Counted from the first letter of the stretch, positions 21,911 through 33,179 are shown. The stretch is 64,000 bases of DNA from Dermanyssus gallinae (GCA_003439945.1 QVRM01006041.1:1-64000), one strand, 5' to 3'. Notes: generated by a model from the letters alone, not told the origin. Translations and numbers: made by a program.

Positions 21911-22091
21911 TCGAGCCCGGGGGCATGGTGCATTCGCCTGCACCTCGCGACCGGAGGAGATACATAGGTGCGCAGGTCCGAGGCCCCACCGTTGCACATT
22001 TGTATTTATGGGAGTCCTTCTATGAAGCAATGCGAAAAGCAGTCCCGTGGACGTTCAATCTTGGCTAAGAGTCGGCCCGAAAATGATTTTT
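21911..22091 (+). mobile_element. tRNA-derived SINE, family 2, copy D
   Basis: The tRNA-like head has an A-box region (GGCATGGTGCATTCGCC) and a decayed B box (GGTCCGAGGCC). A body ends GGCCCGAAAATGATTTTTT. Copy E at 39622-39799 (minus) matches it along the whole length. The diverged 15-base target duplication suggests an older insertion than copy E. Confidence 0.85.
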
Positions 22092-22106
22092 TAGATGTTT
22101 TCGCAG

Positions 22107-22574
22107 ATAAAATAACTAACTTCTAAAAAAAGCGAGATTAATTGTTAGCACAAATAATAAAATCAAAGACGTAGCTGCTGTGCTCCTACAGTTTATGACG
22201 GACTACGCAAGGGAGCCAAAGAAAGATTTCAAAAAAGAAAACTGCAGGGACGAATAATCTACAGGCCACAAGCAACCAAATCTAGAGTCACGTGGATAAA
22301 CTGCGTTGCCGCCCACCCCCGAACCGCAAATTCGAAACCGTCCTGCACACTCTGGACAGTAGGAACTTCACCCTTTACCTCCGCCGTATTTGACCTTCTT
22401 CTTTAATTGTCTGTATTTTTTTATTATATGTGGAGAGGGACTTAACCGACTGATTACGGGCGGGAGTTCCTCAGGACTCCGTTTTGCGCTTGGTCCTATA
22501 TTGCCTTATGGCTTACGATGGAGTTTCGCGGCTTCGAGATCATCTGCCAGCAGGTGTTGCAATCGTTGCCTAAC
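22107..22574. other. No gene seen
   Basis: No coding motif or repeat recognised. Confidence 0.5.
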
Positions 22575-22758
22575 ATCAATTCATATATGGATAATCGATA
22601 AGATCAATTCATATATGGATAATCGATAAGATCAATTCATAAATGGATAATCGATAAGATCAATTCATATATGGATAATCGATAAGATCAATTCATATAT
22701 GGATAATCGATAAGATCAATTCATATATGGATAATCGATAAGATCAATTTATATACGG
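22575..22758. repeat. 28-bp minisatellite, six full copies plus partial
   Basis: Tandem head-to-tail units of exactly 28 bases starting atcaattcatatatggataa. The units are nearly identical (one base change in the third), with a diverged partial seventh copy. There are no spacers, so it is not a CRISPR array. Confidence 0.95.
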
Positions 22759-23209
22759 AAAGAAACCACCTGAGTATGGCTGCGTACAAACGGAGGCTTT
22801 GTATCTCATCACACAATTGCAACCTGCACTACGCCGCGCGGGACGGCGCGACGAGCCTCCTCATACACAATGGCTAGGCAGATCAACAGCGAAGACTGTC
22901 TCCAGAATTATGACAACCTGCACCGACTGGGCAGAGGGTGCCTGCTTATTAGACCCCATCATAAGCCGGCCGAGTCAACCTACCCTGGTAGTGACCCATG
23001 CAGTTCCACCCGCATAGACTCAGGAGAATGATGAGGCATACGAATCCCTGTTCCCAGTGTTGAGGTACTGTTATATAATCCCGAACTTGAAAGAGTGGGG
23101 TGTCTAGTGGGTATTACACGTCCGGCAATGGAATCAATTACAAACTCTTCGCCCAGGTCAAGTCCCACGCTATCTGTCTAAAACATCGACGAATGTGCAT
23201 AAAAGCGTT
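22759..23209. other. Possible upstream part of R1-like relic
   Basis: GC-richer than its surroundings, lying directly upstream of a recognisable R1-like segment. I found no clear motif here. Confidence 0.3.
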
Positions 23210-23725
23210 TTTGCCTCCATAGAACAAAACTGTCGAAATAGCATTAAGCAAAGCCGCCAAGGCAATTAGCAACTTCAGAAAATCAGTAAAAACAGACGAC
23301 AAAAACCCTCGGCACGAGCGAAGGCAGACGTCTACTGCTGACGGCGGTAGCCAATTCCATGATTATATACCTTCTCGTATGTTCTTCTTTGGACAAAAGC
23401 CTTGAAGAGCCGACATAACAGGATGCAGTTGGTACGAACCCAGAGATATTTGGCGTTGAAAATATGCCGAGCGTATAGAACCGTAGCCACTAAGACAGCC
23501 ATGGCTGTTGCCGGCGTGGTCCCATAGAACCGCATGGCCACGCAGAGAAAATAGCGCTACCCGGCGCGAGTAACGAAGGACGTGGCGAGGGTACGCACGC
23601 TGAAATTATGGTAGCAAAAGTGAACGACAGCTACAAAGCCAGGCCAGTGGGCTCGAGAAACTATTCTCGACCTACGGCCTGGATTCTGTCGTGTGCCACC
23701 CCTTTTTCAGACACTCGTAGGTGAC
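23210..23725 (+). pseudogene. R1-like ORF2 relic (post-RT region)
   Basis: Pieces in different frames line up with the complete R1-clade ORF2 at 24927-28146. SKAAKAISNF matches SAKARKVASNL, TSEGRRLLLTAVANS matches EEKRRLLATAAES, ICRAYRTVATKTA matches VCRAFRTVSTEA, and ARETILDLRPGF matches TKSLIPDLRQWY. Several frameshifts and stops make it dead. Only the region between the RT and the C-terminal zinc finger remains. Confidence 0.7.
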
Positions 23726-23729
23726 TATT

Positions 23730-23860
23730 TATTTCATATTTATTATTTAACAAACATTCATTATTTAATACTTAATACACATTCATTATTTATTATTTAA
23801 TAAACATTTATTATTTATTAAACATTTAAAATGTATTATTAATAACCATCAATTAATCTT
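23730..23860. repeat. AT-rich short-period tandem repeat
   Basis: Degenerate repeats of a unit near cattcattatttaata. Confidence 0.7.
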
Positions 23861-24673
23861 TATCCTTCCCTTAGTTTTTATTTAGTAACTATTTGATTAG
23901 TAATTACATGTGTTCTAGCTAGTCCACTCACACGGCTATTTCGGCAAAGGGCACAACAGCAGTACTCCGTACGTAGCTATCTGAGCCTGTAGTTTGTTCT
24001 CGGTATAATATATAAACGCCTTTCCATAGATCCGAAAATCAGTGGGAGAAAGCACAGAGACAAGTGTTAGTCTTCTTCTAGAAAAAAAAACAAGAACATA
24101 AAGCCCTCCTGCTTACATACTGTGTACGCGTAGGTGTAATTTCAAGAATGCGAAACGCCTAATCGTACTGTAATTATACCGCCTTTAGGAAGCAGGCGTG
24201 TAAAGCAACAACGATACAAGCCGGTACACCGAGAACGTTGTTATCCGCGGACCTTATATCGTGTGGACGCCTGTAGAAAATCTAAGTTCCGTATTGACAC
24301 GGTTGGTTTGCTGTCTAAGCAAGATCCTGACTCAATATTTCAACGATGTCTGTAGAGAATTAATAGGCCGGTTTTGTCGCTAAGGCAAATGCGTCAATTC
24401 TTGCTGACTTCTTGACTAACATATTTTGAAAGCTTTCTATATACGTTCTAATGCCGAACAACGTACTCACAAGCTTAAGCAGAGACTTTAAACATAAAAG
24501 CAAAGCAAATCTTGATTTAACAAGATCATTCAGGCAATGGCGAAGCCACATATGTAATTAGACATCCAAAAGTAAACATTGTATATTTCCAAGCAATCTC
24601 GTTAATCGATCTGGATGGGTCACTTAATTGATTCGAAGTAGCGCTATCGGTAAAGGTATTTAAGGTTTGGATC
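23861..24673. other. No gene seen
   Basis: AT-rich flank of the R1-clade insertion with no coding motif. Confidence 0.5.
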
Positions 24674-24683
24674 ACCCACACAG

Positions 24684-24687
<4 letters not shown>
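24674..24687 (+). repeat. Target site duplication of R1-clade element, 3' side
   Basis: acccacacaggagt here and at 31331-31344, a perfect 14-bp direct repeat bracketing the element. Confidence 0.95.
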
Positions 24688-24718
<31 letters not shown>

Positions 24719-24725
24719 TTTTTTT
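24688..24725 (-). other. Poly(A) tail of R1-clade element
   Basis: T-rich run on the plus strand with two A interruptions, directly abutting the target duplication. Confidence 0.9.
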
Positions 24726-24926
24726 ATATGCTGAAACCTCTCAGCATTAATATGGGGGATTACGGGAATCGTGATGTACATGCGCCACCACAGCCAGTGA
24801 CTAGTGTGGGACTCACAAACCCACTAACACCCGCCTCCCCCCCACCCCCAGGGAACGGTAACTGCTAGGCATCGCTTCGTATCCATGGGAGTGGCCAGTT
24901 TGCCTCTCCTCCCTACTCCAGCCTTC

Positions 24927-27900
24927 CTACAGTCGCGCTAGCCCGCTTTGGTGCGGGGCGGCGACTTCAAGAAGGCCGTTGATACCTTCCGCAGCCCGCC
25001 CGCCTGTGGGTGCGTCGAGAGTCATCATCTGGGGAATCCTTTGCTGTATTTGCCTAGCCTGGTCCGCCTGCCTATCACCCACCCGCCTCCCGTCTACAGA
25101 TTCCCCCTCTCGACCGGAGCCTGAGTGGACGTTAAGACGAGCTCTCCTGGCAGTCTCTTTGACCACCTTTGTGGACATGATCGCATCAAAGTGGGCAATA
25201 CCTTCTTTCCAGGCCGCCGCTGAAGTCATCATATGGGTGACGACCTCGTTGACTGGTCGGCCTCGCACAGCGGCCGCCCCCGCGTCCCGCGCTTCCCGGA
25301 GGGCCCCACAATGCAGAACAGTGTGCTCTACATCATCCGGTTCCCCCGAGTCGCATAGTACGCAGGAGTCGACTTGAACTTTGTTAATCTTAACCATATA
25401 CGTCTGGAACTGACCGTGGCCGGTCAGCACCTGGGACGCATAATAAGATAGCTCGCCGTGTCTGCAGTCGTACCATTGCCGTAGGTCCGGGATCAGACTT
25501 TTGGTCCAGCCCCCCTTGGTGACCCCCCCCAGGAGCTGCTGCCCTCACCCATTCTTTCTGCCAAGAGTCCAAAGTAGCTAATCTAGCCCGTGTGGGGTCT
25601 AGATCACCGTCCAGCGCTCGTTCTGCTCGCTCCCCGGCCAGCAAATCCCATGGCAGCATCTTGGACACGACAAGTAGTGCCTCAGTCGACACGGTACGGA
25701 ATGCGCGGCAGACCCTTATGGCCACCGGCCGTTGCGCCGACCTCAGCTTTCTCCTGTTGCATGCCGTTCTAAGTGCCCTGTCTGCCCATGCCGGTGCTCC
25801 GTAAAGGGCGACGGATTCTGCAGCAGTTGCTAAAAGGCGGCGCTTTTCTTCTCCAACTCCTCCGACTCTTGGCATCAGGCGCGCCAGATTGCTGGCCACC
25901 TTTCGGGCCTTTGCTGACACGTGCTGTATGTGCGCTGCGCCAGTCAGTCCCTTGTCGAGTATCACCCCGAGGTACTTTGCCTTTTTTCCCAAAACAATTG
26001 GGTGACCTGCTACTTCGACCTGTATGTTTTTGGTCATTTTTCTGCCTGTTAGGTACAGCGCCTCAGTCTTGTGCGGTGCCAGTTTTAATGAATGGTCTTC
26101 CATCCAGTCTGTCACCATCAGCAAGGCCTCATTGGCGGCTGACTCTAGTGCTCCCGTACTACGGGCCGTGACCAGAAGGGCCAAGTCGTCGGCATAACCG
26201 ACCATCTCGACACCCCTAGGCAGACCCTGCAGCTCGAGAACCCCGTCATAGGCGAGGTTCCACAGGACCGGTCCCAGAACCGATCCTTGCGGGACCCCTG
26301 CAGTAACTGCGTAGCTCTGATCGCCGGCCAGCAGGCCTCTCTCCGACAGGTACGATGCTATGATTTGACGAAGGTAGGGCGAGATGCCCTTGCGCTCCAT
26401 CGCTTGCATTGCCACTTTCCAGCTCATTGAGTTAAAGGCGTTCTTGACGTCTAGGAGAATGAGCAGCACAAAGTCCCGTGTTTTGGGGGTCTTCGTTAGC
26501 TGCTCACCTGCCCGTCTCAGTACTCTTGCCAGGGCGTCGAACGTGGACCGTCCCTTCCGAAAGCCGTACTGTGCTTCTGATAGAGCCCCTTTGGCTTCGA
26601 TCTCGGCGTTGAGCCGGTCAACCAGTACGTTCTCCAAGATCTTACCCATAGTGTCGAGAAGACATATGGGACGGTAGGCAGGCTCTCCTGCAGGGGCATT
26701 CCCTCCCCCTTTCGGGATCAGGACCAGGTTAGCCTTCTTCCACAGCCTCGGAAAACGCCCCTCTCTTAGAAGTCTGTTGGCCAGGGTCTGAAAGACTTTT
26801 GGCCAGCGCTTCACTAGCAGCCTCGCCGCTCCAGGGGGAACTCCGTCCGGGCCGGGTGCCTTTCCGGGTGTCAACCTTTTCCTTGCTCGCTCGACCTCAT
26901 CTAACGTTACCTCCGGAATGTCTTCCGGGGCAACCAGAAACTCCTCCTCTCCTCTCCACGGATGGTCCGGAAAGAGATGGCGAACCGTCTTCTCCAGCAC
27001 ATCCGGTGGTAGTCTAGGAGGTGGTTTCCGGAGCTTGGCCGAGACGATCCGGTAGGGCCGACCCCAAACGTCCCTTGCCACCTCTTCTATCAAAAGCTTA
27101 TAAGATTTCGCCTTACTCTTCTCAATAAGCTTCTGCAATGTCTGTCTGGCAGCTCCGTAAGACGCCAGGAGGTCGGCCGATCGCTCGTCCACCGTCCACC
27201 CTTGCTCCCCTCGGGCGACTCTTTCACTCAGCCATGAGCGCTGTCTAGTGTAAGCCCTATTTAGTCTAGTACATTTACGACGTGTTTCGCCAATTTCTTG
27301 GTTCCACCAGTGCACCGGCCGCCGGCGGCGCCCAGAGTTGGTCCGGGGGCCTGCCTTCTCACAGGCCGTTGTGAGAACAGCTGCAATCCGGGTCTCATCC
27401 GTGGTTTCCTCTGACAGCTGTCGACAGCCCTCGTCAATCTTCTCCGCCAGAACCCGCTGGTTTAGCTTGCGCATCTGCCAGCGTCTGCGCGGAGTGGCAG
27501 CTGGCTCGGGAGGGGTAGCGACCTCAAACAGGATGTATCTGTGGTCACTTCCGTTTTCCTCCTCATCAACCTGCCAACCCGATATCTTTGGGAAGGCTAT
27601 GTCATTCGCCATCGTGAGGTCCACGAAAGACTTCTGGTTTCCCCGCGAGAATGTGGGTACTTTCCCGTCGTTTACTAAAAGCAACCCATTTTCTGCCATC
27701 CATTCTTCTAGTACCTGGCCCCTATCATTTGTGGTTTTGCTGCCCCACCCGACGCTGGCTGAGTTGAAGTCCCCGGTGAGGACGATTCCCTTTCCCGTAT
27801 GAACGCGTAGGCTCTGCCCCAGACTATCGAGAAACACATTGAACTCCCTAAGTTCCCTATTTGGTGAAAAATAGCAAGAATATAAAACCCCTAGCCCTTC

Positions 27901-28146
27901 TATTTCTACCCATGCGAACCCTGAACCGGAACCCCGACTTCTAGCCGATAAATGCCTACTATTCCCCGTCCACCAGGTGCCTGAGTCATGTCCCGTATCA
28001 AGGCTGATAACACCCTTCCGGAGTGCAATGCCTTTGTTCGGTTCCGATACTAGAGCAAGCTCAATACCCCTGTGCTGGATTGTTTGGTCCAGCAGGGCGT
28101 GGGCTGCTCTACATCGGTTCAGGTTGACCTGTATGACCCTAACCAT
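24927..28146 (-). CDS. R1-clade ORF2: endonuclease-reverse transcriptase (one frameshift)
   Basis: The apurinic-type endonuclease (about residues 1-210) shows VNLNRC, SEPN, GDFNSA and GSDHR. The RT (about 400-700) shows PGPDGVP, LIPKGGGN, FRKGRST, LDVKNAFN, GVPQGSVLGP and catalytic YADD, then YLGV. The frame is lost in a run of eight C on the plus strand (25523-25530). In the next frame the protein continues as GGWTKSLIPDLRQWY and LTGHGQFQTYM to a Cys/His finger (CVLCDSG then H-x4-C), ending at TAG 24927. The start ATG at 28144-28146 overlaps the ORF1 stop, implying coupled translation. A one-base sequencing error or a single mutation explains the break. Confidence 0.92.
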
Positions 28147-30526
28147 TGTGATTGTTACCTGTCCCTCCCTCGATCCCCTCGGAACTAACCTGTTGCCTCC
28201 TGGCTGTCGTCCTAGGCGTCTTGAAACCGTCCTCGTCGACTGTTGGCACCCTGGCCTTCAGTTTCCGATCCTTCTTAGCCAACTTGCTCTCCCTTTCTTC
28301 TATCCTCTTTCTTTCCTCTTCTGTCCGCTGTATGGCCCTCTGCTTTACAGCCTCGCGTCGCTCCTGCAGAGCTTTAGCAAACGCCGGGCAGGCCGTTGAG
28401 GCCGCCGAGTGCCCCTCTTTATCACAGACGTGACAGTGAGAGTTGGGATTGTCGCATGCCCTCGCGAGATGACCTTCGTTTCCGCACCGATAGCATCGCT
28501 TGGCGTCCACCTTCGGCTCTTTGCAGTCCTTCGCCATGTGTCCCGCACCCCGGCAATTGTAGCACATGGGCACGGAGACCCATTCCTCAGGTCTGCAAAC
28601 GGAGCCTCCAATGGTGATGCTCCGTCTGGACAAAAGCCTGGCAGCTGCAGCTGATGGCAGCGTTGCCAGACACTGCCAATAGCCATTTTTCCCCATGCGG
28701 GGGTCTTCAGTGCGAACGGGGATGTCCTCGGACAGCCCCAACGCCTGCCGTAGCGTTGCTTCTATCTGCTTTTTGTCGGCGAAGGGGTCAATGTTCCGAA
28801 GAACAATGGTCTTGGGGACCCCGCCTACCCTCCGATCAACCTCCATGTTGGAGCTGTTCCGGAGAATGTCGGCGAAAGAGCTCCCGGCGCCGGCCTTGCT
28901 CTCCCAGACCTTTATAACCAGGTCCCCTTCTTTGGTTTTGGAGACCCCGCCAACCTTCAGGCCCGTCACCCCCGGCTGAACGAAAGGCCGGACGCTCTGT
29001 AGGGTCTCTTCAAAGGTCTTCCCCTCAGCGGTCTTTATCCTGATCGTGCTTTGAACCAGAGGGGGCCCAGCACTACCATGCTTTATCGACCCACCTGTGG
29101 GAGTTTTCGAGGTGACTAACTCGGCGTCACAGCCCACCCGGCGGCAGAGGGCCTCAAGGGCCCTTCGTGTGCCGTCAGTTTGGTACTCTTCCGGCACCTG
29201 AAGGGTAAACCTCTCCTCATTCAGCTCCGCCTTTGCTTTCAGTACCACCTTAGTGAGTAGCCTGAGAAACCCGCCTGCTGGCGCCCCTTCAGGGGTTACT
29301 CCAACGACTAAAGTGCGTGACGTGCACTTGACACTCATGGGAGTATCCTCGGTTTCATCACATTCCAGCTCCAAGGCATCCCTGCTCCGGAGAACCGCGA
29401 GCCTGTCCACCGGGACTTTGGCTGCCTCTGGGGCCGAGGGGAACTGCATCGCTAGTTGGGCCAGCAACGCTGAGTCCCTCTTTGAGCCTTCCCGTATGAT
29501 AAGAGCCCGGGTCTCCCTTGCTGACAAGATTCCTTGCTGGGTTAGCGAGGCCCTCTGGAACATCTTCTCGGGCCAGTCTTTCTGGAGAACCGTGAGTAGC
29601 TCTTCATCCGACTGAGCCGCCTGAAGGGCTGTGTCAAGCTCAGCGATAACCTGGGCTACCCTAAGCTCCTCGGCCCTTTCTTCATTCATCTCCTTACCGC
29701 ATCTGGAGCACAGGGGAGCACTATCCGCGGCTTTTTTTGCCGTCTCTCCTGGCCCTTCTCCCCCCCGGAGCTTTCCCTCAGATAGTTTTTGCTGAAGCCC
29801 CTCTATTCTAGCCTTCATTTCTTCAGCCTCCCGCTGAAATCTCTCTATTTTGGTCCTCATCTCAGAGTTTTCCCCCTCAAGCCGGGTAATCATTCCTATG
29901 TGTTCCGCCCTTTTGTCATCCTCCCTTATATCCCTTTTTTTGCCCTGCCTCTTAATCCTTCTAGCCGCCTTTCCCAACTCCTCAACCGCAATCTTGATTT
30001 CTCCCTTGGTGGTAGGGTGTTTTCCGCATAGCTGGTCTAGCACCCCCGTCCAGGTGAGTAGGCTGGCTAAAGCCGAGTCGTAGTCCTCGACTACTGGTTC
30101 CTCAGCCGGCCACAGCGAAACAGGCAGCTCTCCAGAAGTGTATCCCTTCAACCTGTTGGCCAGGATATTAAGCCACTTTTTTCCCCCTGTTTTTGCGGCG
30201 TTTTTGTCCGTTTCTTTAGGAGGTGTGCTGAGACGCGCCCTTTTTTGACCCGCCTTGCTGTTTCCCCCCTTGTCATTGTCCTCCTTATCCGCATGGCTTT
30301 GGTCCCCCCTCCCCATGCTTGCCTCTGGGTCCTCAGTCTCCGTGTCCGAGTTGGGCACCAGCACCGTCGGTGTGGCCGCCCCTTCTTCCTCCATCCTAGT
30401 TACCCCGCTTGGGCCCTCTCCCTGACTACCCTTTCCCTCAGGAGTTCTGAGAAGTGCCCTACTACTCCTGAAGGGGTTCCCTCCCTTATCTATCTCGCCC
30501 GCCCCCCCGTTTCCTGGGGCACTCAT
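28139..30526 (-). CDS. R1-clade ORF1: gag-like RNA-binding protein
   Basis: 795 codons from ATG (30524-30526) to TAG (28139-28141). The N-terminal third is acidic and basic low complexity. A coiled coil rich in Glu/Arg/Lys (around MITRLEGENSEMRTKIERF) precedes a short CxxC motif. Near the C-terminus are three CCHC knuckles: residues 655-668 and 678-691 are CX2CX4HX4C, and residues 698-713 have the longer HX6C spacing. A highly charged tail follows. The protein would bind element RNA and form ribonucleoprotein particles. The intact frame over 2.4 kb argues for a young copy. Confidence 0.92.
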   Translation of the reverse strand: MSAPGNGGAGEIDKGGNPFRSSRALLRTPEGKGSQGEGPSGVTRMEEEGAATPTVLVPNSDTETEDPEASMGRGDQSHADKEDNDKGGNSKAGQKRARLSTPPKETDKNAAKTGGKKWLNILANRLKGYTSGELPVSLWPAEEPVVEDYDSALASLLTWTGVLDQLCGKHPTTKGEIKIAVEELGKAARRIKRQGKKRDIREDDKRAEHIGMITRLEGENSEMRTKIERFQREAEEMKARIEGLQQKLSEGKLRGGEGPGETAKKAADSAPLCSRCGKEMNEERAEELRVAQVIAELDTALQAAQSDEELLTVLQKDWPEKMFQRASLTQQGILSARETRALIIREGSKRDSALLAQLAMQFPSAPEAAKVPVDRLAVLRSRDALELECDETEDTPMSVKCTSRTLVVGVTPEGAPAGGFLRLLTKVVLKAKAELNEERFTLQVPEEYQTDGTRRALEALCRRVGCDAELVTSKTPTGGSIKHGSAGPPLVQSTIRIKTAEGKTFEETLQSVRPFVQPGVTGLKVGGVSKTKEGDLVIKVWESKAGAGSSFADILRNSSNMEVDRRVGGVPKTIVLRNIDPFADKKQIEATLRQALGLSEDIPVRTEDPRMGKNGYWQCLATLPSAAAARLLSRRSITIGGSVCRPEEWVSVPMCYNCRGAGHMAKDCKEPKVDAKRCYRCGNEGHLARACDNPNSHCHVCDKEGHSAASTACPAFAKALQERREAVKQRAIQRTEEERKRIEERESKLAKKDRKLKARVPTVDEDGFKTPRTTARRQQVSSEGIEGGTGNNHNG

Positions 30527-31330
30527 CGTTCTCCCCCTTTATCCCGGTGTCGACCTCGAAGAGGTCAGCCTCAGGCAGGGCTGGATGCGAAAAGTACCAC
30601 AAAGGCACCACCGAGGTATCACAAATGGTACAATTGTATCACAGATGTACCACAGTATCACACATGTACCACTAAAGGTATCACTTGCGTACCACGTTGG
30701 CGCGGTGCGCGCTCGCCGCACGTTGGCGCGGTGCGCGCTCGCCGTACGTCGACGCGGTGCACGTCAGCGCAGTGCGCGCTCGCCGCACGTGGGCGCGGTG
30801 CACGTCCGCCGTACGTCGGCGCCGCGCACGTCAACTGCACGTCGGCGCTGCGCACGTCAACTGCACGTCGGCGCCGCGCGCGTCAACCGTACGCCGGTGC
30901 GACACACGTTCACCGTATGTTGGCGCGGTGCACGTCGAAGTGCACGTCCCCGCGCACGCTCGCCGCACGCACACACACGCGACCACACACGCTCCACGTG
31001 TACGTAGCAGTCACAAACAAAACAGAAGCTATGCGCGTCACCAATTCACCAAAACACTAGGTCACCGAGTAAACGCCAAATCAATAACACAGGGCAGCAA
31101 ACCAAGCAAACACTGCGCAAGCGAAACACCAAATTCAAGCAAATCCCGCACCGTCGGGAACCGACGTCCGTCCTGTGAGGTGCTCAAGGTGTGCGCTGGA
31201 TCTCTCACCAAGTGTGGTAAACTGAGTGCCGTTGCTCAATCCGTTTAGGACCTCAGGTTCTCACGTTTCACCGTTTCTTCACAGAGCGAAGTTCACACAC
31301 GACCGCTCATGGTGAGTGCTAGCAGCCGAA
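30527..31330 (-). promoter_or_regulatory. 5' leader of R1-clade element
   Basis: 800 bases between the 5' end and the ORF1 ATG. It contains the CpG-rich tandem repeat at 30691-30940, and next to it (30595-30690) short alternating words of the type TGTGATAC and GTGGTAC. Such elements carry an internal promoter in the leader. No initiator sequence can be named with certainty here. Confidence 0.6.
30691..30940. repeat. 26-bp CpG-rich tandem repeats in R1-clade leader
   Basis: About nine copies of a 26-base unit of the form gccgcacgttggcgcggtgc plus six bases, with one 15-base partial unit. GC and CpG content far exceed the surroundings. Confidence 0.9.
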
Positions 31331-31344
31331 ACCCACACAGGAGT
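31331..31344 (+). repeat. Target site duplication of R1-clade element, 5' side
   Basis: Perfect copy of 24674-24687 (acccacacaggagt). Confidence 0.95.
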
Positions 31345-31918
31345 ACGGACACCAGACCGGCTTGCAATACGTTTTCGAAAACATGCATTTATTCTCGTAC
31401 CTTTAGTAATTTAGTTTGTTGACGTCGTACTGTCATGTCATGACCCTCAAGTCATATCTAGTCTATCGCCAAACCAAGGAGAGTTCCTACAATCATCTCC
31501 GTAACTGAAGTGACCATTAAAGGTCCAATGGATCTCAGGGGTCAGCATAATAAGCTACTCGATCTTGTTGGATTCGCGTGATGACCGGATGTTTAGCCAT
31601 TCAGGGTAAAAGAAGCACAGTAAACCGGAACTGGTTGACTTAAGCCGTTTCGTTTGGTTGGACGCTAAACAATAGTGTTTTGTTCTCCGGTATTACTGGC
31701 AAGCACTTGGAAATGCGGCATTACTGTCAAAAACTTGGACCTACAAACTGTGTTAAGGTTGAAAATCCAATATTTCATGCAGCATTCAATCTATTCTCCA
31801 TGACATCTCGTGGTGGTGATTTCCAAGAACGTCTCTAAGATGTACGATCTCACCTCCAATAGATACAAGTTTTATCTTGCATATTACCTGGACCTACCAT
31901 TGTATATATCTATAGGAC
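31345..31918. other. No gene seen
   Basis: Flanking DNA without coding or repeat signature. Confidence 0.5.
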
Positions 31919-31936
31919 TACTCTCTCTCTCTCTCT

Positions 31937-31975
<39 letters not shown>

Positions 31976-32003
31976 TCTATATATATATATATATATATAT
32001 ATA

Positions 32004-32080
<77 letters not shown>

Positions 32081-32092
32081 TATATATATATA
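31919..32092. repeat. Compound (CT)n-(AT)n microsatellite
   Basis: A CT run is followed by about 150 bases of AT repeat broken by a few single-base variants (agatct, tct, taat). Confidence 0.95.
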
Positions 32093-33179
32093 CAAGCACA
32101 CTGTTAAATGCGAGCTGGACCCACCAATCATTTGAGCCATATGTGATCACGTAAATGCGGTAAATGTTGTTCCTTGTTGTTAGAGATGACTCGAAACTGG
32201 ACAAACTGCTTACGGCTACTGAGTGGACACGTGTGATGACACAATGGCGAGGACGCCGATGAAATCCGACATCAAATTCGATGTCAGCTAAATGTTGGCA
32301 TTAGCCGGTCTCGCTCCGTTATGACCACCAGCATCCGTTGTCCGCTATCGGGTCCATTTTTTTGTAATTTGTTTGCCGTCTATGTCGCGATTGTTTCCTC
32401 CGCTTTTGCTGCTGTCGTTGCTTTGTGCTCGCGCCATTTCCATCCGAAAATGGCTGCCAGCATAAAATTGTGTTGCCAAACTAGTTAGCTACGGGCCATT
32501 AGAATTGCTTGCCCATTTATTGTCGCATAGAGCTATAACGAGACCTGCTGAGAGCATGCGCAGATGGTCAGCGAAATTTCGACACTTTTTTGTTTAAGGT
32601 TAGATAGCCTAACAACTGTGTCCGTGTGCCTTGTAAGTTCCTTGTTGACCTTGTTAGTTTTTTGGAGCTTCCGCTAGGCACTAACTGGCTTAGCTAATCC
32701 TTCGTGGTGTGAGTAACATATGCATACTATACGAAAAATAAGTACTGAAATTATTCGGAAGATAAGTACTGAAAATATCTGCAAATATCATGTCTTGGGA
32801 TTTTTTTTAATAATGCAGCTTCTCTCACGAGTATACATGTTGTCCTGAATGATTATTTTAAGCTTAGCCTATATTGAAAGCAGAGTAGGAAAAGCCGTTC
32901 GAGCGGCGGCAATAACTAAAAACACGTAAATGCTGTCAATACATACCGCGTCCGCCCTTTTCAAGATTAAAGTGGAACCAATAGCAACATTAAGTATACC
33001 ACGTATACGAAAGAAATTAAAATAGGCATATTTACAGTTACTAGATAGAGTTCGATTTTTCTTCATGAAGCGGGTTTTGGGATTAGCCAATTCTTGTAGG
33101 AATAGACTAGTTCATATCCTAGAGGGGGGGACTTTAATAACACAGGACTTACACGTACGATAGGGTTTACCTAGGACGA
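32093..33179. other. No gene seen
   Basis: No coding motif in any frame. Confidence 0.5.

Larger units (their letters stand above)
24688..31330 (-). mobile_element. Full-length R1-clade non-LTR retrotransposon
   Basis: A 6.64-kb minus-strand insertion with both ends defined by a perfect 14-bp target duplication. From 5' to 3' it has a CpG-rich leader with tandem repeats, ORF1 (gag-like, CCHC knuckles), an overlapping ORF2 (endonuclease, RT, C-terminal zinc finger), a 200-base 3' untranslated region and a poly(A) tail. The domain order and the zinc-finger C-terminus place it in the R1/TRAS/SART group. It is not in 28S rDNA, so it is not the classical site-specific R1. The single frameshift and perfect duplication indicate recent insertion. 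Confidence 0.95.

Noticed and set aside
22575..22758. 28-bp repeats as a CRISPR array
   Set aside because: Units are directly adjacent with no spacers, and the window is eukaryotic.
28152..30083. Plus-strand open frames opposite the R1-clade ORFs
   Set aside because: They are antisense shadows of GC-rich coding sequence on the minus strand and have no domains. The same holds for plus-strand frames at 24979-27802.
30245..31248. Arg/Thr/Ala-rich frames over the R1-clade leader
   Set aside because: They are open in several phases because of the 26-bp tandem repeat; no start context or domain supports a protein.
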